This document shows positions 48,145 to 60,704 of a stretch of DNA of 64,000 nucleotides, in pieces; the stretch's first letter is position 1; every line of letters starts with the position of its first letter. Below the pieces are notes generated by a model. The model saw only the letters and a list, made by a program, of their open reading frames with translations, did not search any database and was not told where the DNA came from. The translations under genes were made by a program, and so were the position numbers. This DNA is from Isoetes taiwanensis (Eukaryota; Streptophyta; Lycopodiopsida; Isoetales; Isoetaceae), in contig JAJEKV010000092.1 of assembly GCA_021234155.1 (NCBI GenBank), positions 436,001 through 500,000 of the forward strand, read 5' to 3'.

Positions 48145-48768
48145 CTGCATTGCCTCTCGAAAAGCACAAATCCTACGAGATTGCGTTCATAAGAACAGAT
48201 AACGAAGTGAAATACTGGGAAGTGAACAGCCACCTCAAAATTAGAAACGAGCGGAAAGTAGACATTGCATAGAACTTGATCTTCCAGCATGACTCCTAAA
48301 CCGCAACTCGGGCAAAAGAATATGAACACGTCTCCACCAAATACCAAACAATCATAGATGGCATGGTCGAGATGGTATAGACATGAATTTACTTCTAATT
48401 GCATAGGCATAACAAACAAGGTGCTGCGCACGGAGGGTTGCCCTCTGTGGCCGGAGGTTGAGGTGGCTTAAATCATACTTGAAAGCTATGTTTTTATAAT
48501 CAATCAAACATGAGTTTATTAATAGCATGGAGTTTATTAATAGCATGGAGTATTAGATACTTGATAACATGCGAAGCAATGCATGAAGAATTCAAATAGA
48601 GAAGTAAGAGGAGGAGTGGGGTGCAAAAGAACTTAGGAACTGTGAATTGTTTTGTATATCAATTTTGTTGAGGGTACGAAGGTTGCTAAGAATTTAATAG
48701 CATGAAATACATGGAAGTTGCAAGCCAAGGAAAGCTGCTTAGAAATGCGAAGGCATGTCTTTTGTTGC
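48145..48768. other. No gene fixed; possible 5' region
   Basis: Some minus-strand open stretches (for example 48431-48114) contain Cys pairs but cannot be joined in phase to the exons downstream. GAGTTTATTAATAGCATG is duplicated back to back near 48511-48548. Confidence 0.4.
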
Positions 48769-49152
48769 TCAATAGTTATGGGTCGTGTTGTGAGTTTGGG
48801 TCCTGACGAATGCAATGATTTGGAGTCCGTGATTGAGCTCGAACATGCATTTACCCCGACTCTTCAGTACGCGTTGGCGCAATGATTGAGGATCTATCTT
48901 CATTGTAGCTAATGCTCCTCCTAATGGATAACCGAGAAATTTGTCAAGCAATGCTCCTACCACTGTGACATATAGCGTCTTGGATGCAGTGTCGATATCG
49001 CCGAACATTATTAACTCATCTATCATGTCGTCGTTCCTACACGTGTCGCAGAGACTGTCCGACACTGCCTTATTGCAAGCATTGCACGTCTTGACGACCT
49101 TGTTGTCACCAGTTATATTCAATCTCAATATGCCTAAGACCCGTACATCCAA
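48769..49152 (-). CDS. Zn-ribbon/OB-fold-like exon
   Basis: The minus strand encodes about 125 residues containing CNACNKAVSDSLCDTC (CX2CX8CX2C), then a beta-strand-like pattern (TLYVTVVGALLDKFLGYP). This order, a strand, a four-Cys ribbon and further strands, resembles the zinc-binding OB fold of RPA1 C-termini and of MEIOB-type proteins that bind single-stranded DNA. The match is by pattern only. The frame opens upstream without a Met of its own and may begin at a splice acceptor; sequence in the same direction at 49375-49260 (about CFNGIQDCDVVSSWFSDEL, then a stop) could belong to the same gene. It ends with a stop at 48769. It could be a terminal exon or a pseudogene. Confidence 0.4.
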   Translation of the reverse strand: MDVRVLGILRLNITGDNKVVKTCNACNKAVSDSLCDTCRNDDMIDELIMFGDIDTASKTLYVTVVGALLDKFLGYPLGGALATMKIDPQSLRQRVLKSRGKCMFELNHGLQIIAFVRTQTHNTTHNY

Positions 49153-49395
49153 GAATGTTTGATTAGTGGAAAGTTATATGAAATAAGATGAGAAGCAAGG
49201 ACAATTTTGGCTTAATTTTAGTGGCAGAAGATATATCTTGGTATTTTCTAGAACGTGTGCTGCGAAGTCTTTGTTTGTGAGTGTCGCCACTACATTATTG
49301 TCTAGGAACTATAATTCATCCGAAAACCAGCTTGACACTACATCACAATCTTGAATGCCATTGAAGCAAACTAATAAACTACCTCAACGCCAAAC

Positions 49396-50956
49396 TGTGA
49401 CGCTCCCTGAACATATACGACCCTCGGACGTATACATACGGGGACTTTCCCCTCCCATGGCGACCAACTCGCCATGAGCAGGGCCCTCCGTCTATTTCGG
49501 GCCATCTATAATATGATGCCCGAAAGAAGGACACGAAGGGGTCATTCGGCCCACGCCTTCAATGGGGCTCCTACGTCGCGGAAGCGTGAATACATGTTAG
49601 CACACATCATAAATCATATATAAATAACCACCACGAAGGGTGGCACATCCATCCAAGTACCAACGACAAAGAATATGCATCTAAACCTAAGAAAACACCC
49701 CAAACCCCGTGTTCTACCCGGGTTGGACTCAGATGAGGATGGATGACGGCTTTCGACCTCAAGAGATCGGCAGACAGAGGTATAACTTTGGCGTTATCGG
49801 GCATAGAACATCGGCTAGGGTTGTCCACTCCATCCGCCCCCCCGTGCACACTTTGCGGATGGGTCAATTCACGCTATGGCGCCGCTATAGCCTTCCGGAG
49901 ACGCAGGGCTCGAGGCATCACCCCTCGAGCCTACTAGGGGTTCATGAAGTCCCGGTCCGATGAGGCGGGAAGGCCCCTTCCCAGAATCACGGTGGCTCCA
50001 TGGGCGAAGCTAGAGAATACGTGCCGCATCGGTGACCCCCGCATCCGTGCAGACTTACTGCGCCTAAATCTACTCAAAGTGCAAGGTGCCCCATACGGGT
50101 CACACCTCTACACCGGGGGGGAGTGTCGGACCCATACCGGCCCCTCGTGGACAAGGCTATCGAGGTCTAGCTCGCTATAGGAGTCCCGGGAGCCTTTTAT
50201 GTTAGGTGCAAGACCCCACCTCCACTTCACCACTGTGTTCCTTGTCTGGTGCTAAGCCAGTACCATAGCATCTATGACCCGGTGGGCTCTTGTGCACAGG
50301 CCGCATCTAATGGGAATAATACAGGGCTCTATCTAGGAGCATACTACAATACATGGGCTCGAGAGGTCTCTAACCCCGTAATCCCCATCTCAGGAGTGCT
50401 AACTAAGCAAAGAACTACTAAACCATCAACCAAAGCACGTCATGAGACTAGAGATAAAGAATACTCACCATATCAATCAAGGGTTAGCCTAACAGGTAAA
50501 CCACAAAGAAAACAGAGAGAGAGAACACACCACAGAGAGGCGCTATGCTATAAATCAACATAGTAACCTACTGACTAACCGTCAAATCGGTCTTGGGCTG
50601 CTCCATCTCGACTAACTGAAGGGCGCCTGGCTGTTGCTCCTCCTCCTCCATCCCCAATTGCTCCCAATTCGAATTGGGGCACAAAAGCCCTAATTTGGGT
50701 GTCCAAAATGGCAACCCTACCTTGCCCAATCGATTTGGGCGGGGTGGCATGTCATAAATTAACTAATTTGGTATTTTAGCCCTTTTTAATATTAGGATAA
50801 GCCCTAAATTCGAATTAGGGTTTTGGTTAGATTTCCACCTTTATAATTTAATTATTAACATAGCTAACCTTAGCTTATTAATGTGCCATTAATTATTCAT
50901 AGTGACGTGTCACGTATTTATACTTAAATATGCGTATAAATATGTGGAACGTCACA
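49396..50956 (-). repeat. 3' LTR of LARD (left copy)
   Basis: 1561 bp. The part 50600-50956 is almost identical to 59180-59537, while 49480-50330 differs from its partner by many 1-5-bp insertions and deletions in GC-rich stretches. Confidence 0.9.
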
Positions 50957-51151
50957 TTCTCCCCACCTTAAAAATGATCTTTGCCCCTCGGCATCAAGAT
51001 TACTCTTGTTGCAGGGCAACACATCATACATTGGAAGGAAGTCTCCCCTCCTTAAGAGATAGCGTGAGATTATAAGTCACACAGACGTTGTCATGTTCAA
51101 AGTGATCAAGTTTGAAATGACTTGTAATGTGCAATTTATAACTTTGGGATA

Positions 51152-51182
<31 letters not shown>

Positions 51183-54100
51183 AAGAAGAGATTTTAACGT
51201 CACGGATAGATCAGACGTGATCATCGGTTAGGACTGTCAAAAGTGAACAGTCTCACTGTTTCATTCGTGGTGACGAACCTACAGTCTATCTATTTTAGAA
51301 ATCATTCATTTGATACATACAGGTAACTGATTATATATTAAAGATAGGTATAGATATAAAGAACTGCTATTTGTTGTTATATTATAATACAGAGTTAGTA
51401 ACCTTGCACTGTTTAATAGAAAGTCATTCTAAGGATATTAACTTGTGCTTCACTTTGTAATTCATTTCATTACAGCCATCCCTACTTTAATTTTGTAGCA
51501 AAATTTTGTTTTCCTATTTTTGTTACAGTTTTTAAGAACTCGTATGTTCCTATCCTCAGTATTTAATAGGTCCTTGACAGTTATACTTATCCTTTAATAC
51601 AACTATATATTATACTGTATCAGACAGTCTTACCTATATACTTTAATATTAAGTACAGACAGACGTTGTTCATGACTTATTATTCATAACCTTGTTATAA
51701 CCTAATCTAAGTCCCGTTATTCCCTCCGAAGTTTGTGTAAGACATACATACTTATCTACTTCTATTATATTTGATTATGTGTTTAAATAGCTCGCTCCTT
51801 TCGATTATCTTTAATCTTTCCACACTCACACTCTCTGTCTTTAGCATAGATTACAGTCAGATGAGGACACATATTAATTCGTTGGTTATGTTTATAGATT
51901 TACCCGGGCGTCCGATATCCTTACATTTGAATTACTTATTTATCCTATTGCTATTTTAAGTAAACTTATCACACATACGAGATTAATCGCTATATTTACA
52001 GGGCACGCAGTACGGTTGACATATATATTCGACGTAATTGGTACCGCCCCGGTCGCTTTTCGGTAGTGCTATGGCTATGCAATCGCCCCAGACGTATTCT
52101 GAAGGTCGGCCAGACGATGGTGTCCCTGGAGAAGCATCGAAACCATGCTGGTGCGCCCGAGCTGTTAGATGGTGATGACCGAGGAGGTCCGGGCTCATAC
52201 TTTCGAAGTAGAAGTCTTTGAATGTTGGGAATAAGGAGTGTTAAGATATCCCTATTTTGGATGGATACTCGAGAAAATTGGTATGGCGATGTTTGGTATC
52301 TAAGTGAAATCTTGGACCTAATAATTACGAGGATTGATTTATTATGCGGCATCTAGATTGCTATTCAATGCGTAGAAGATTTGGATAGCGCCATATATCG
52401 ATGGAGAAGCGGTTTATGATTATCTACTATAGACCATGTTAAGGAGGTACTATGCTAAGGTGGAAACCGGATTATAAGTACCCGACTCACGAAAAGGAAG
52501 ATCACTTTAGAAGTGTAGGTTTTTCACAATGGTGGTGAAGGTATAGCATGTCCGACACTTTATAACTATTGCTACTTGAATCGAGGTATGATTAAGCGGA
52601 ATGGCGGAGAATAAATAAATAAATAAATAAATATATTAAATCATCCCCATGGGACCTTGAAGGTCATGGTGTATGAGGATATCGATCCATAAGCTATGGA
52701 TTATAAAATTACATATACATTGTGTTTGGTAAAGAGATTGATGTTCTGCGTGAAATAAAGACGCCTTAAGATTATAGGCGACTAAGAAGACCACGTAACC
52801 CCGTGGATACGTTTTAATGACATTGGTCAAATGCATGACCATTATGCATGGTATAAATTAAGGAAACAGACACATATTATGTCTGCTGGGAGCATCGAGA
52901 TGCCGTATAACAGACTAGAGGATAGTGTGGAACGTAATTTCTACATAAGGTCAAGAGAAGACGACAATTGGTAGGAACAAGCGCAAGTATCGAAAAGGTG
53001 CAAGGTATGTTGGATCTTTGGTGAAGCTAGATTATGAATGGAAGTTGACCTTGAAGTAATGATACATTAGGAAGGCAAGTAATGTACCCACACGACAAGT
53101 GGGAGAGAAGAGGTGCTTGAAAGTTGTTGTAAACAACGTTTCAAGTATAGAGAGTTTGGAATGACACGTTGAATGTACCAAAGTCTGGAGTATGAACAAG
53201 GTAGGCACCCAATGAACATCTCACCAAGGAGGATGTGCTCTGGACTTGGTATCGTGTGTGTATCCCGAGGAGTAACTCCGCGTTGGTATATGTGTACTAG
53301 GAACATTTAATAGTAAGACATAACTAAAAGAAGATAAGATATATACTAGAACTTTTAGTTCACATATATGAATCTGAGGTAATGAAGATAAGAATTGCTA
53401 TACTAGACATTAAGTATGTCCACTAGGAACTTAGGATGGCATGTGCCCCTGTGGAATTTATGACTAGAGCGTGAGGACCAAGGAAACCTAAGGATAGAGA
53501 GTTTAGAAGGTGTGGTGTGAAAACCACAAAGCATATATAGTACAAAGCGCTAGGGGCTCGTCAATGAATTACATATGAGTCTAGAGTTAGGGTTGGTGCA
53601 TACATGTTACTATATCTCATAATAACAACGTAGTGGTTTCGGATGTTTGAAGGATTTAGTAGTATTACATACTACAGTAGTGAGGAGATGAAAGATGTTA
53701 ATTGTGATATTTAGATGTATATCATATTAAAAGATAGAAGAATAGCCGTACGAGGTGAGTGAAACATTACTTAACAAGGTGTAAAGAATAAGCATAATGA
53801 TATGCTTATATACGAAGATATTGGGTTAGGTATGTTTTACCAGAGATAAGCATTCAAGCTATCCCAATGTTTAGAGTTGACTATCTTAGATACGTCGTAC
53901 CAAGGAAGATGAGAAAAGTTTAAATCAGTGACAATAGCTAGAGTAAGTCTAGCATATACGGTGATGTTACATTCAAAAACATCCCGAGGATGGTTGGAAC
54001 AGTGTTGGAATAAACGATAATGAGAGCTTAGCTGCTCAAAGGTTCTAGATACCAATGAGTTACTTCATTGTTATAAGCTGAGAGCATTTATGTGGTTTCC

Positions 54101-57093
54101 CCCTGATGGAAGAAAAGAAGGAATACGATGACTTTGGCGAGTATACCTTTAGGGGTAACCGAGAAGAGGCAATGCATAGGAACTCTAAGTCCCGATAAAA
54201 AAAATCAAGACGAGGTGTATAGATTACGAGGAGTGAGATTATATAGACCAGTAGTCCATATATCCTAAGAGTTACCCTACTCGCGGGGAGCGATTATAGA
54301 TAGGTACTGAAGTAGAAGGTGGAGGATCCGTTGCCTTGAGGCATAGGCCCGTTAGAGATTATGAGTTTGAAACGCTTAAGAGGGTAAGGAATTGGATAAC
54401 CATATGGCGGTTACTAACGAAGATTGAAACATTGGGTTTTCCTATTAGAAGACCAGGAGGTTTGAGTGCCTCCACTTCATTATGAGGGAGCCAAAGACGA
54501 CAACATTCAAAGGGATCAAAAGTTGAGGTTGGCATGCTAACTTAAGTTAAATAGGTTAGGTGTGACAAAACATGGCTTAAACATAAATTAACTGAAGGAA
54601 CCTTTAGAAAAGGCCTTGGACTGTGGTAGAAACCTTTGGAACTATGGCATAATCCCATGGGTGGTATGATAGTGTATATACATTTGGAAGACCATAAGGC
54701 ACTAAAGGGATGGTTAAAGTAGTTTTGGGGATCCTATAAAAATGTAGGCGACATATAGATTTCTAACATAGAGTTGGCCTTGCTTTGCCCGGTTGGGGAG
54801 TCGGTGGCTCAACCACATACTAAAGGTACATAGGCAATAGGTTTGTTTGAAAGAACTACCCACGGTTATAGTTTAGCTAAGTTAGAGCAGAGCTCTAGCA
54901 TTGTGGGATGTGGAGATATGTTTATTATGTACATACCATGTACACATACGATAAACATCTTAGGAAGGTAATCTAGGTGGCGACACGGGAGGGGAAAAAC
55001 GGCGTATCCTAAAGTTCTTGATGAAGGATCCGGAGATACGTTAGAAATGTGCAAAGGACCGTCAACCCGTTGCATGCTAGGATATGGTGTAGTAGTTGGC
55101 ACTTGAAATAAATGTCAACGGCCAATGGAATAAAGCTTAAGGTAGTGGGGTTGAGTAGTACAATAGTACAATTCGGGATAAGTAGCGAATAGCGTTACAC
55201 GCTAAATGTTTGAATGTGTCTTGCATAGACACCTAAGACTAGCTTTCCCCATGATCCATACGGATCGGGGCATAGGTGACGCCATGGGTTACATGGGGGC
55301 AAAGTTAACATATCTGAGGACTCGAGCATTGATACAAGCCCGGGTTATATTAAACGTAGGTAATTGTAGAAAGGCTCACTAAATACAAGGCAAGCACCTT
55401 GATGACTCCAGGTAACTTACGAAGGCTCACCCACTCTTAGGCCATGACTATGGCTTAGATGAGGATGCCAAGTTATTTGGAATGCCAGAACAACGTTATA
55501 GCATCATGACAGAGAAATGTAATGACTAACATTTCCAGGATGTAGGACAATGTTGAATCATAATCCCCAATGATAGGTGGATTAACAATATAGGGAGCAT
55601 ATAATGGCGGCTTAGAAGCCACAAGACGGTTAATAAATACATAAAGGAGTAATGGGGATTGGTGACTCTACTGAGTAAAGGTCACAATCAAAGAGTGAAA
55701 TATGTAGCTGTGGCAGGCGTAAGGGTCGGACTACTGAAAATCGATTATAGACTTAGAAAACATATTGAAGAAGAGAAGGAATAAAGGACCCTGATGCATG
55801 ATATTTAGCAATCTGGATAGAAAGGTTATTTCCTAACATGGAGATTAGTCTTTGCTAACATGCAAAGATATACCTGCAGCTTGAAAGGCAGCAAGAGCTG
55901 AAAAACTCTTTAAAGATTTGGTGTATGACTTAGGGAAGAATACGTCCATGTCTTAGGACAACATGGTGAATTGAGTTCACCAAGGAGCTTTTAATAAATA
56001 GAGCGATAGGTAGATAGCATTTATACGTCATGCCATATTGGCAGCGTCCATGAGGACATATGACGGACCCCCAGAGACTTGAACACAAGATCTCCGAATA
56101 GAGGAGGCCTATCTTGAGGGGTCTTTGGGTGGTACTGTCCTTTGGGATATTCATATAATCCTTTGGAATATGTAAGTTCGTTTTGCAGAACCTAAAAAGG
56201 CGTTTAGGTATTAAAATAATGGTTGGAAACATTTTGCTTTCGGACCTTATCTAGGTACCCTAGAAGGAGGTGAGTAATCAACAATGGTTGGGTGGCATTG
56301 GAATGTGCGGAGAACAACTCCAAAAGAGGGTAGGCTGCTTTGTCACTTTGACAAAGCGTGTGACCTGAGATAATTAATGACATCCATATAGATGGTGAAG
56401 TTCGGCACAGTGTTGACATTATTATGGGGGTTCTAACACAAGCACTCACTGCGTATTACAGAGTTGGTACCGTGGTCTGGGAAAATGGTCCACAAAAAGA
56501 ACACGACCATTGAGAAGAAGTAGTGAACCGTGGTAGGATTAAAACTACCCATGGTCTAGAGGGGTGCTGCATGGCAGTCCCTAGTTGGTTGGGCGAAAAG
56601 AAATCCTTTCTTTGGGAAATGAGATGAGTCAAGGTTTAGACACTAGAGAGAGACAACGTTAATTATAAATATGTCTATAAAACATTACTTATGTAACGTC
56701 GAATAAGGTCTAATATAAAGCATATGAATGTAGTATAGATTGAATTATGGCAAGGCCCGAAGAAATTGTGTTATCAAGGCATCTACCAAAGGAAAAATAA
56801 TTAAAGTTATAGGTCGAGGAACAGATGGCGGGGGTATTATTACCGTCGCATAAAGAATATCCAAGGATATAATACCCATTTGCTATTCTAGGAAGTTGCC
56901 CTGTCGTTGTTAATTAAATTCCGGAATTAGTCCCACCAAATGAGTTGATGTTGTCATAACAAGTTGGCCGGACTTGCTAGGTTACGTCGTGCCATTTGGT
57001 CGGTTTATTCCTAGGGAATACTAGCTTTATATATGGTTAACAGTTATCCGGTTGACTATAGCAGAGAGAGGTCGTCTCCCATGGCTATGGCAA

Positions 57094-57191
57094 GGCTGCT
57101 TACTCCGGCGGCTATGGCGGAAGAGCTTGCTCCGGCGGCTATGGCGGAAGAGCTTGCTCCGGCGGCTATGGCGGAAGAGCTTGCTCCGGCG
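57094..57191. repeat. 27-bp minisatellite, in coding phase
   Basis: About three and a half copies of a 27-bp GC-rich unit containing TCCGGCGGCTATGGCGGAAG. As 27 is a multiple of three, each unit reads as nine residues in every frame, for example AMAEELAPA on plus. The 71-codon plus ORF around it (57033-57248) has no other support. Confidence 0.9.
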
Positions 57192-57289
57192 GAGTTGTTG
57201 CCTCCGTGGGTTTACCAAAGGCATGCCTCTAATTTAGATATGGAATAGATGCACTATAAATATTAGAAAAAACATTATATTACTTCAAG

Positions 57290-57352
57290 AAAGAAGTTGG
57301 CTTATTGGTAAAGGTGTTGGCTTGGGTGCAGAAGGTCAGGGGTTCAATCCCA
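57290..57352 (+). repeat. tRNA-like pol III promoter, SINE head
   Basis: TTGGCTTATTGGTAAAG (box A-like, 57297-57313) is followed 28 bp later by GGTTCAATCC (box B, 57341-57350). The spacing is that of a tRNA gene, but no cloverleaf can be drawn, so this is a SINE-type head. Confidence 0.6.
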
Positions 57353-57448
57353 TGATGTATCTTTTCCTTAAAAGAGCTGCTAACTGGAGAAAACAGAATA
57401 TTAGATATGTATAACATTAATAAAATATATATATGCTATGTAAAGATA

Positions 57449-57510
57449 GTTGGCAAGATGGAAAGAGTATTGGGTTGGAAGTTGGAGGTCACGGGTTCAA
57501 AACGTGGGCG
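57449..57510 (+). repeat. Second tRNA-like SINE head
   Basis: GTTGGCAAGATGGAAAG at 57449 and GGTTCAAAAC at 57494-57503 repeat the arrangement of the previous head, about 150 bp downstream. A T-rich/A-rich tract follows at 57525-57547, which may be the tail. Confidence 0.55.
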
Positions 57511-57975
57511 AAAACGGAAAAAATTATTATTTTTTTAAAAAAAAAAACGGACGCGTATTTTTATACTGGCCGGACCGTATGAAGCGTATTGGCGTGCTTA
57601 TACAGCGTTTTATTTTCAAAAAGAAACACCCTCGGATACGTCGGAGCCCCTTTTTTTTTTTATGACTTTGTTGTCCGTTTTGCCTCGGGAGACGTGCCCC
57701 CTAGGGTATTTGAGAGGTGCCCGATCCATTGGAGCCGTTTTTGCCTTCATCCGAACTACCTACAAAAAGTTATAGCCCTTCCAATCTTGGGTCCTCCAGT
57801 CACAATTTTTTCCCTCCAAAATCGCCCTAAACTTCCTAAAACTCACAATTTATTACATCCACCTAACACAAAATTAAATGACCAAGCAGTCCAACTAGCC
57901 TAAACTCCCACTCAACTACCGAACTAACGGGTTAAAGATTTGGTCAGTGCTATGATTCCGGTCAACCAAAATCAT

Positions 57976-57988
57976 GGCTCTGATACCA
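57976..57988 (-). other. Primer-binding site of LARD
   Basis: The plus strand reads GGCTCTGATACCA. Its complement TGGTATCAGAGCC is the initiator-tRNA-Met site and fixes the element's orientation as minus. Confidence 0.92.
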
Positions 57989-57989
57989 C

Positions 57990-59537
57990 CGTGACGCTCC
58001 CTGAACATATACGACCCTCGGACGTATACATATGGGGACTTTCCCCTCCCATGGCGACCAACTCGCCATGAGCAGGGCCCTCCGTCTATTTCGGGCCATC
58101 TATAATATGATGCCGAAAGAAGGACACGAAAGGGTCATTATTGCGCCTTCAATGGGGCTCCTACGTCGGCGGAAGCGTGAATACATGTTAGCACACATCA
58201 TAAATCATATATAAATAACCACCACGAAGGGTGGCACATCCATCAAGTACCAGCGACAAAGAATATGCATCTAAACCTAAGAAAACACCCCAAACCCCGG
58301 GTTCTACCCGGTTCGGACTCGATGAGGATGGGTGGCGGCTCGACCTCAAGAGATCAACGAGGAGAGGTATAACTTTGGCGTTGGTGGCATAGAACATCGG
58401 CTAGGGTTGTCCACTCCATCGCCCCTCACATTGCACACTTTGCGGATGGGTCAATTCACGCTATGGTGTCGCTATAGCCAGGAGGCAGGCTCGAGGCATC
58501 ACCCTACTGAGCCTACTCAGGGGTTCATGAAGTCCCGGTCCGATGAGGCAGGTCGGGGAAGCGTCCCCTTCGAGAATCGCGGTGGCTCCATGGGCGAGCT
58601 AGAGAATACGTGCGCATCGGTGACCCCGCATCCGTACCGACTTACTGCGCCCTAAATCTACTCAAAGTGCAAGGTGCCCCATACGGGTCACACCTCTACA
58701 CCGAGGGAGTGTCGGACCCATACCCGCCCTCTACGTGGCCGGCTATCGAGGTCTAGCTTCGCTATAGGAGGTCGGGGAGCCTTTTATGTTCGTGCAAGAC
58801 CCCACCTCCACTTCACCACTGTGTTCCTTGTGCGGTGCTAGCCCGGTACCATAGCATCTATGACCCGGTGGGCTCTTGTGCAGCCGCATCTAATGGGAAT
58901 AATCTGAGGGCTCTATCTAGGAGCATACTACAATACATGGGCTCGAGAGGTCTCTACCCCGTAATCCCCCATCTCAGGAGTGCTAACTAAGCAAAGAACT
59001 ACTAAACCATCAACCAAAGCACGTCTGAGACTAGAGATAAAGAATACTCACCATATCAATCAAGGGTTAGCCTAACGGGTAAACCACAAAGAAAAACAGA
59101 GAGAGAACACACCACGTAGAGGGCTATGCTATAAATCAACATAGTAACCTCTTGACTAACCGTCAAATCGGTCTTGGGCTGCTCCATCTCGACTAACTGA
59201 AGGGCGCCTGGCTGTTGCTCCTCCTCCTCCATCCCCAATTGCTCCCAATTCGAATTGGGGCACAAAAGCCCTAATTTGGGTGTCCAAAATGGCAACCCTA
59301 CCTTGCCCAATCGATTTGGGCCAGGTGGCATGTCATAAATTAACTAATTTGGTATTTTAGCCCTTTTTAATATTAGGATAAGCCCTAAATTCGAATTAGG
59401 GTTTTGGTTAGATTTCCACCTTTATAATTTAATTATTAACATAGCTAACCTTAGCTTATTAATGTGCCATTAATTATTCATAGTGACGTGTCACGTATTT
59501 ATACTTAAATATGCGTATAAATATGTGGAACGTCACA
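57990..59537 (-). repeat. 5' LTR of LARD (right copy)
   Basis: About 1548 bp. The base matching the first T of the left copy is C here (57990). It ends CGTCACA at 59537 and is followed by the TSD. Confidence 0.9.
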
Positions 59538-60689
59538 CCAAACAAACCGAGTATCTGCCATATCCAAAAAATAATAATCAAGAACTGAAATGCCGGCCAG
59601 CTAATGCAGAAATAAATCACCTAGCATATCGTGCCAGTAATTGGCTCAGTCTTATAGCTCGCCACATATTTAAAAGAGGCAGAAAAAAATGCAGATGCAA
59701 TCAAATAGAAAGGGTACAGTGGTAAGTTTGACTTTTCAAAAACCATTTCATTTCATGTCATCTTATGTGGCCATTCTACTATCTAGGATAATAAATCTCT
59801 TTTAACAACTGTCCTGCCTTTCAAACTTTTGATATAGGCACTGGCCAGATTTTGTATAATGTGGTATAACGAAATGTCATTGAAGAATATGTATTTCAAG
59901 CGTCAAAGATATACAGACATTCCAGTAAGGACTATCTTTTCTTGTAGTTTGGAACTTGTCTAGCCTATCTGCACGTCTTTGGTTGATATGAGGAATGTTC
60001 TTGTTTCAATCTTCTATCTGATGTATAACGTTTATTTTTGGTTGTCTAGGTTTTATTCTGATTGTTGCCATGCGCCACTACCAACAGACTTTGAGTTTGA
60101 CGAAGGGCAGCAGTTTGCTAGGTTCTTGCATAGGTGAAGTCTAGAACTTATGAATGTTTGCTAAGATACAACAGCAATGCTTGGTTCGCATGAAGTCTAA
60201 AATCTAACTCAGTGTTTTGAAGTTGAGTCTCCTATATCATTTCAAATGTTATAGCAGCAAACTGTCCAAATAGACCATCTTCTAGTCCTAATCGTCCATT
60301 ACCATTGCATTTTAAAATGCTATTCTCAAAGCTTGCAATACCTTTTTAGGTCTGCCAAACGAGACATCTGTACTTTATTTTTTATTTTCTTTTATTCTCG
60401 TGTTTTAATAAAGTAGTAACTTGGATATGAGGTGTACGCTGGCAGCATAAGCTGGACCCAATGAATTGACAGTAGGATTTCAGCGGCATTGAAAGCATGT
60501 TATGCGATGCTTAATCAAGGCAGGCAAGCAAATGTGCGTTCAATCAATTGGGAGCATATGATAGATTTACAAAAACACGGAGACGACGCCTTGACTTCTT
60601 CGCCCTTCCTCGATTATTTGAGAAAGATGAAGAATTGTTTGGGAGGGATCATGACACACCGTATTTCAAATCGTTCAGTATTGAGATAG
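59538..60689 (+). pseudogene. Unknown plus-strand gene interrupted by the LARD
   Basis: Three exons join in frame: up to 59721 (donor ACAGTG|GTAAGT), 60050-60133 (acceptor TTGTCTAG, donor AG|GTGAAG) and 60476-60689 (acceptor CAGTAG, stop TAG 60687-60689). The joined translation is coding-like, with a Cys/Arg/Lys-rich segment (RGRKKCRCNQ) and then CCHAPLPTDFEFDEGQQFA. I recognise no family. Removing the LARD and one TSD copy extends the first exon leftward in frame across 49395 to about 49370, where a stop precedes. The LARD therefore seems to sit within a coding exon. The stop at 60689 could be the natural end. Confidence 0.5.
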
Positions 60690-60704
60690 GCATTTAATTT
60701 CAAT

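Larger units (their letters stand above)
50957..57989 (-). other. Interior of LARD, non-coding
   Basis: I scanned both strands and found no ORF above about 120 codons and no retrotransposon motif. Simple repeats are (AAG)12 at about 51153-51189 and (AAAT)n at about 52608-52630. Two tRNA-like segments and a 27-bp minisatellite lie near the PBS end. Confidence 0.7.
49396..59537 (-). mobile_element. LARD-like non-autonomous LTR retrotransposon
   Basis: Two ~1.55-kb direct repeats (49396-50956 and 57990-59537) have ends TGTGACG...CGTCACA. Read on the minus strand, the right copy is the 5' LTR. Next to it at 57988-57976 is TGGTATCAGAGCC, the tRNA-Met PBS, and next to the left copy at 50970-50957 is a purine tract (TAAGGTGGGGAGAA). 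The ~7.0-kb interior has only short ORFs, none with Gag, RT, RNase H or integrase motifs that I can see. Complete ends with no coding region define a large retrotransposon derivative, which must borrow proteins from an autonomous partner. The first element here also uses a tRNA-Met PBS, but its LTRs are unrelated. Confidence 0.88.
49390..59543. other. Target-site duplication CCAAAC of the LARD
   Basis: CCAAAC at 49390-49395 and 59538-59543 flank the element below. Six bases is one more than usual for LTR elements, but both copies are exact. Confidence 0.75.

Noticed and set aside
49707-50180. Several 60-100-codon ORFs in the LARD LTR
   Set aside because: Frames differ between the two LTR copies because of indels, so they are not conserved coding.
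57290-57352. tRNA gene
   Set aside because: Boxes A and B are present but the acceptor and anticodon stems do not pair, so it is a SINE-type head.
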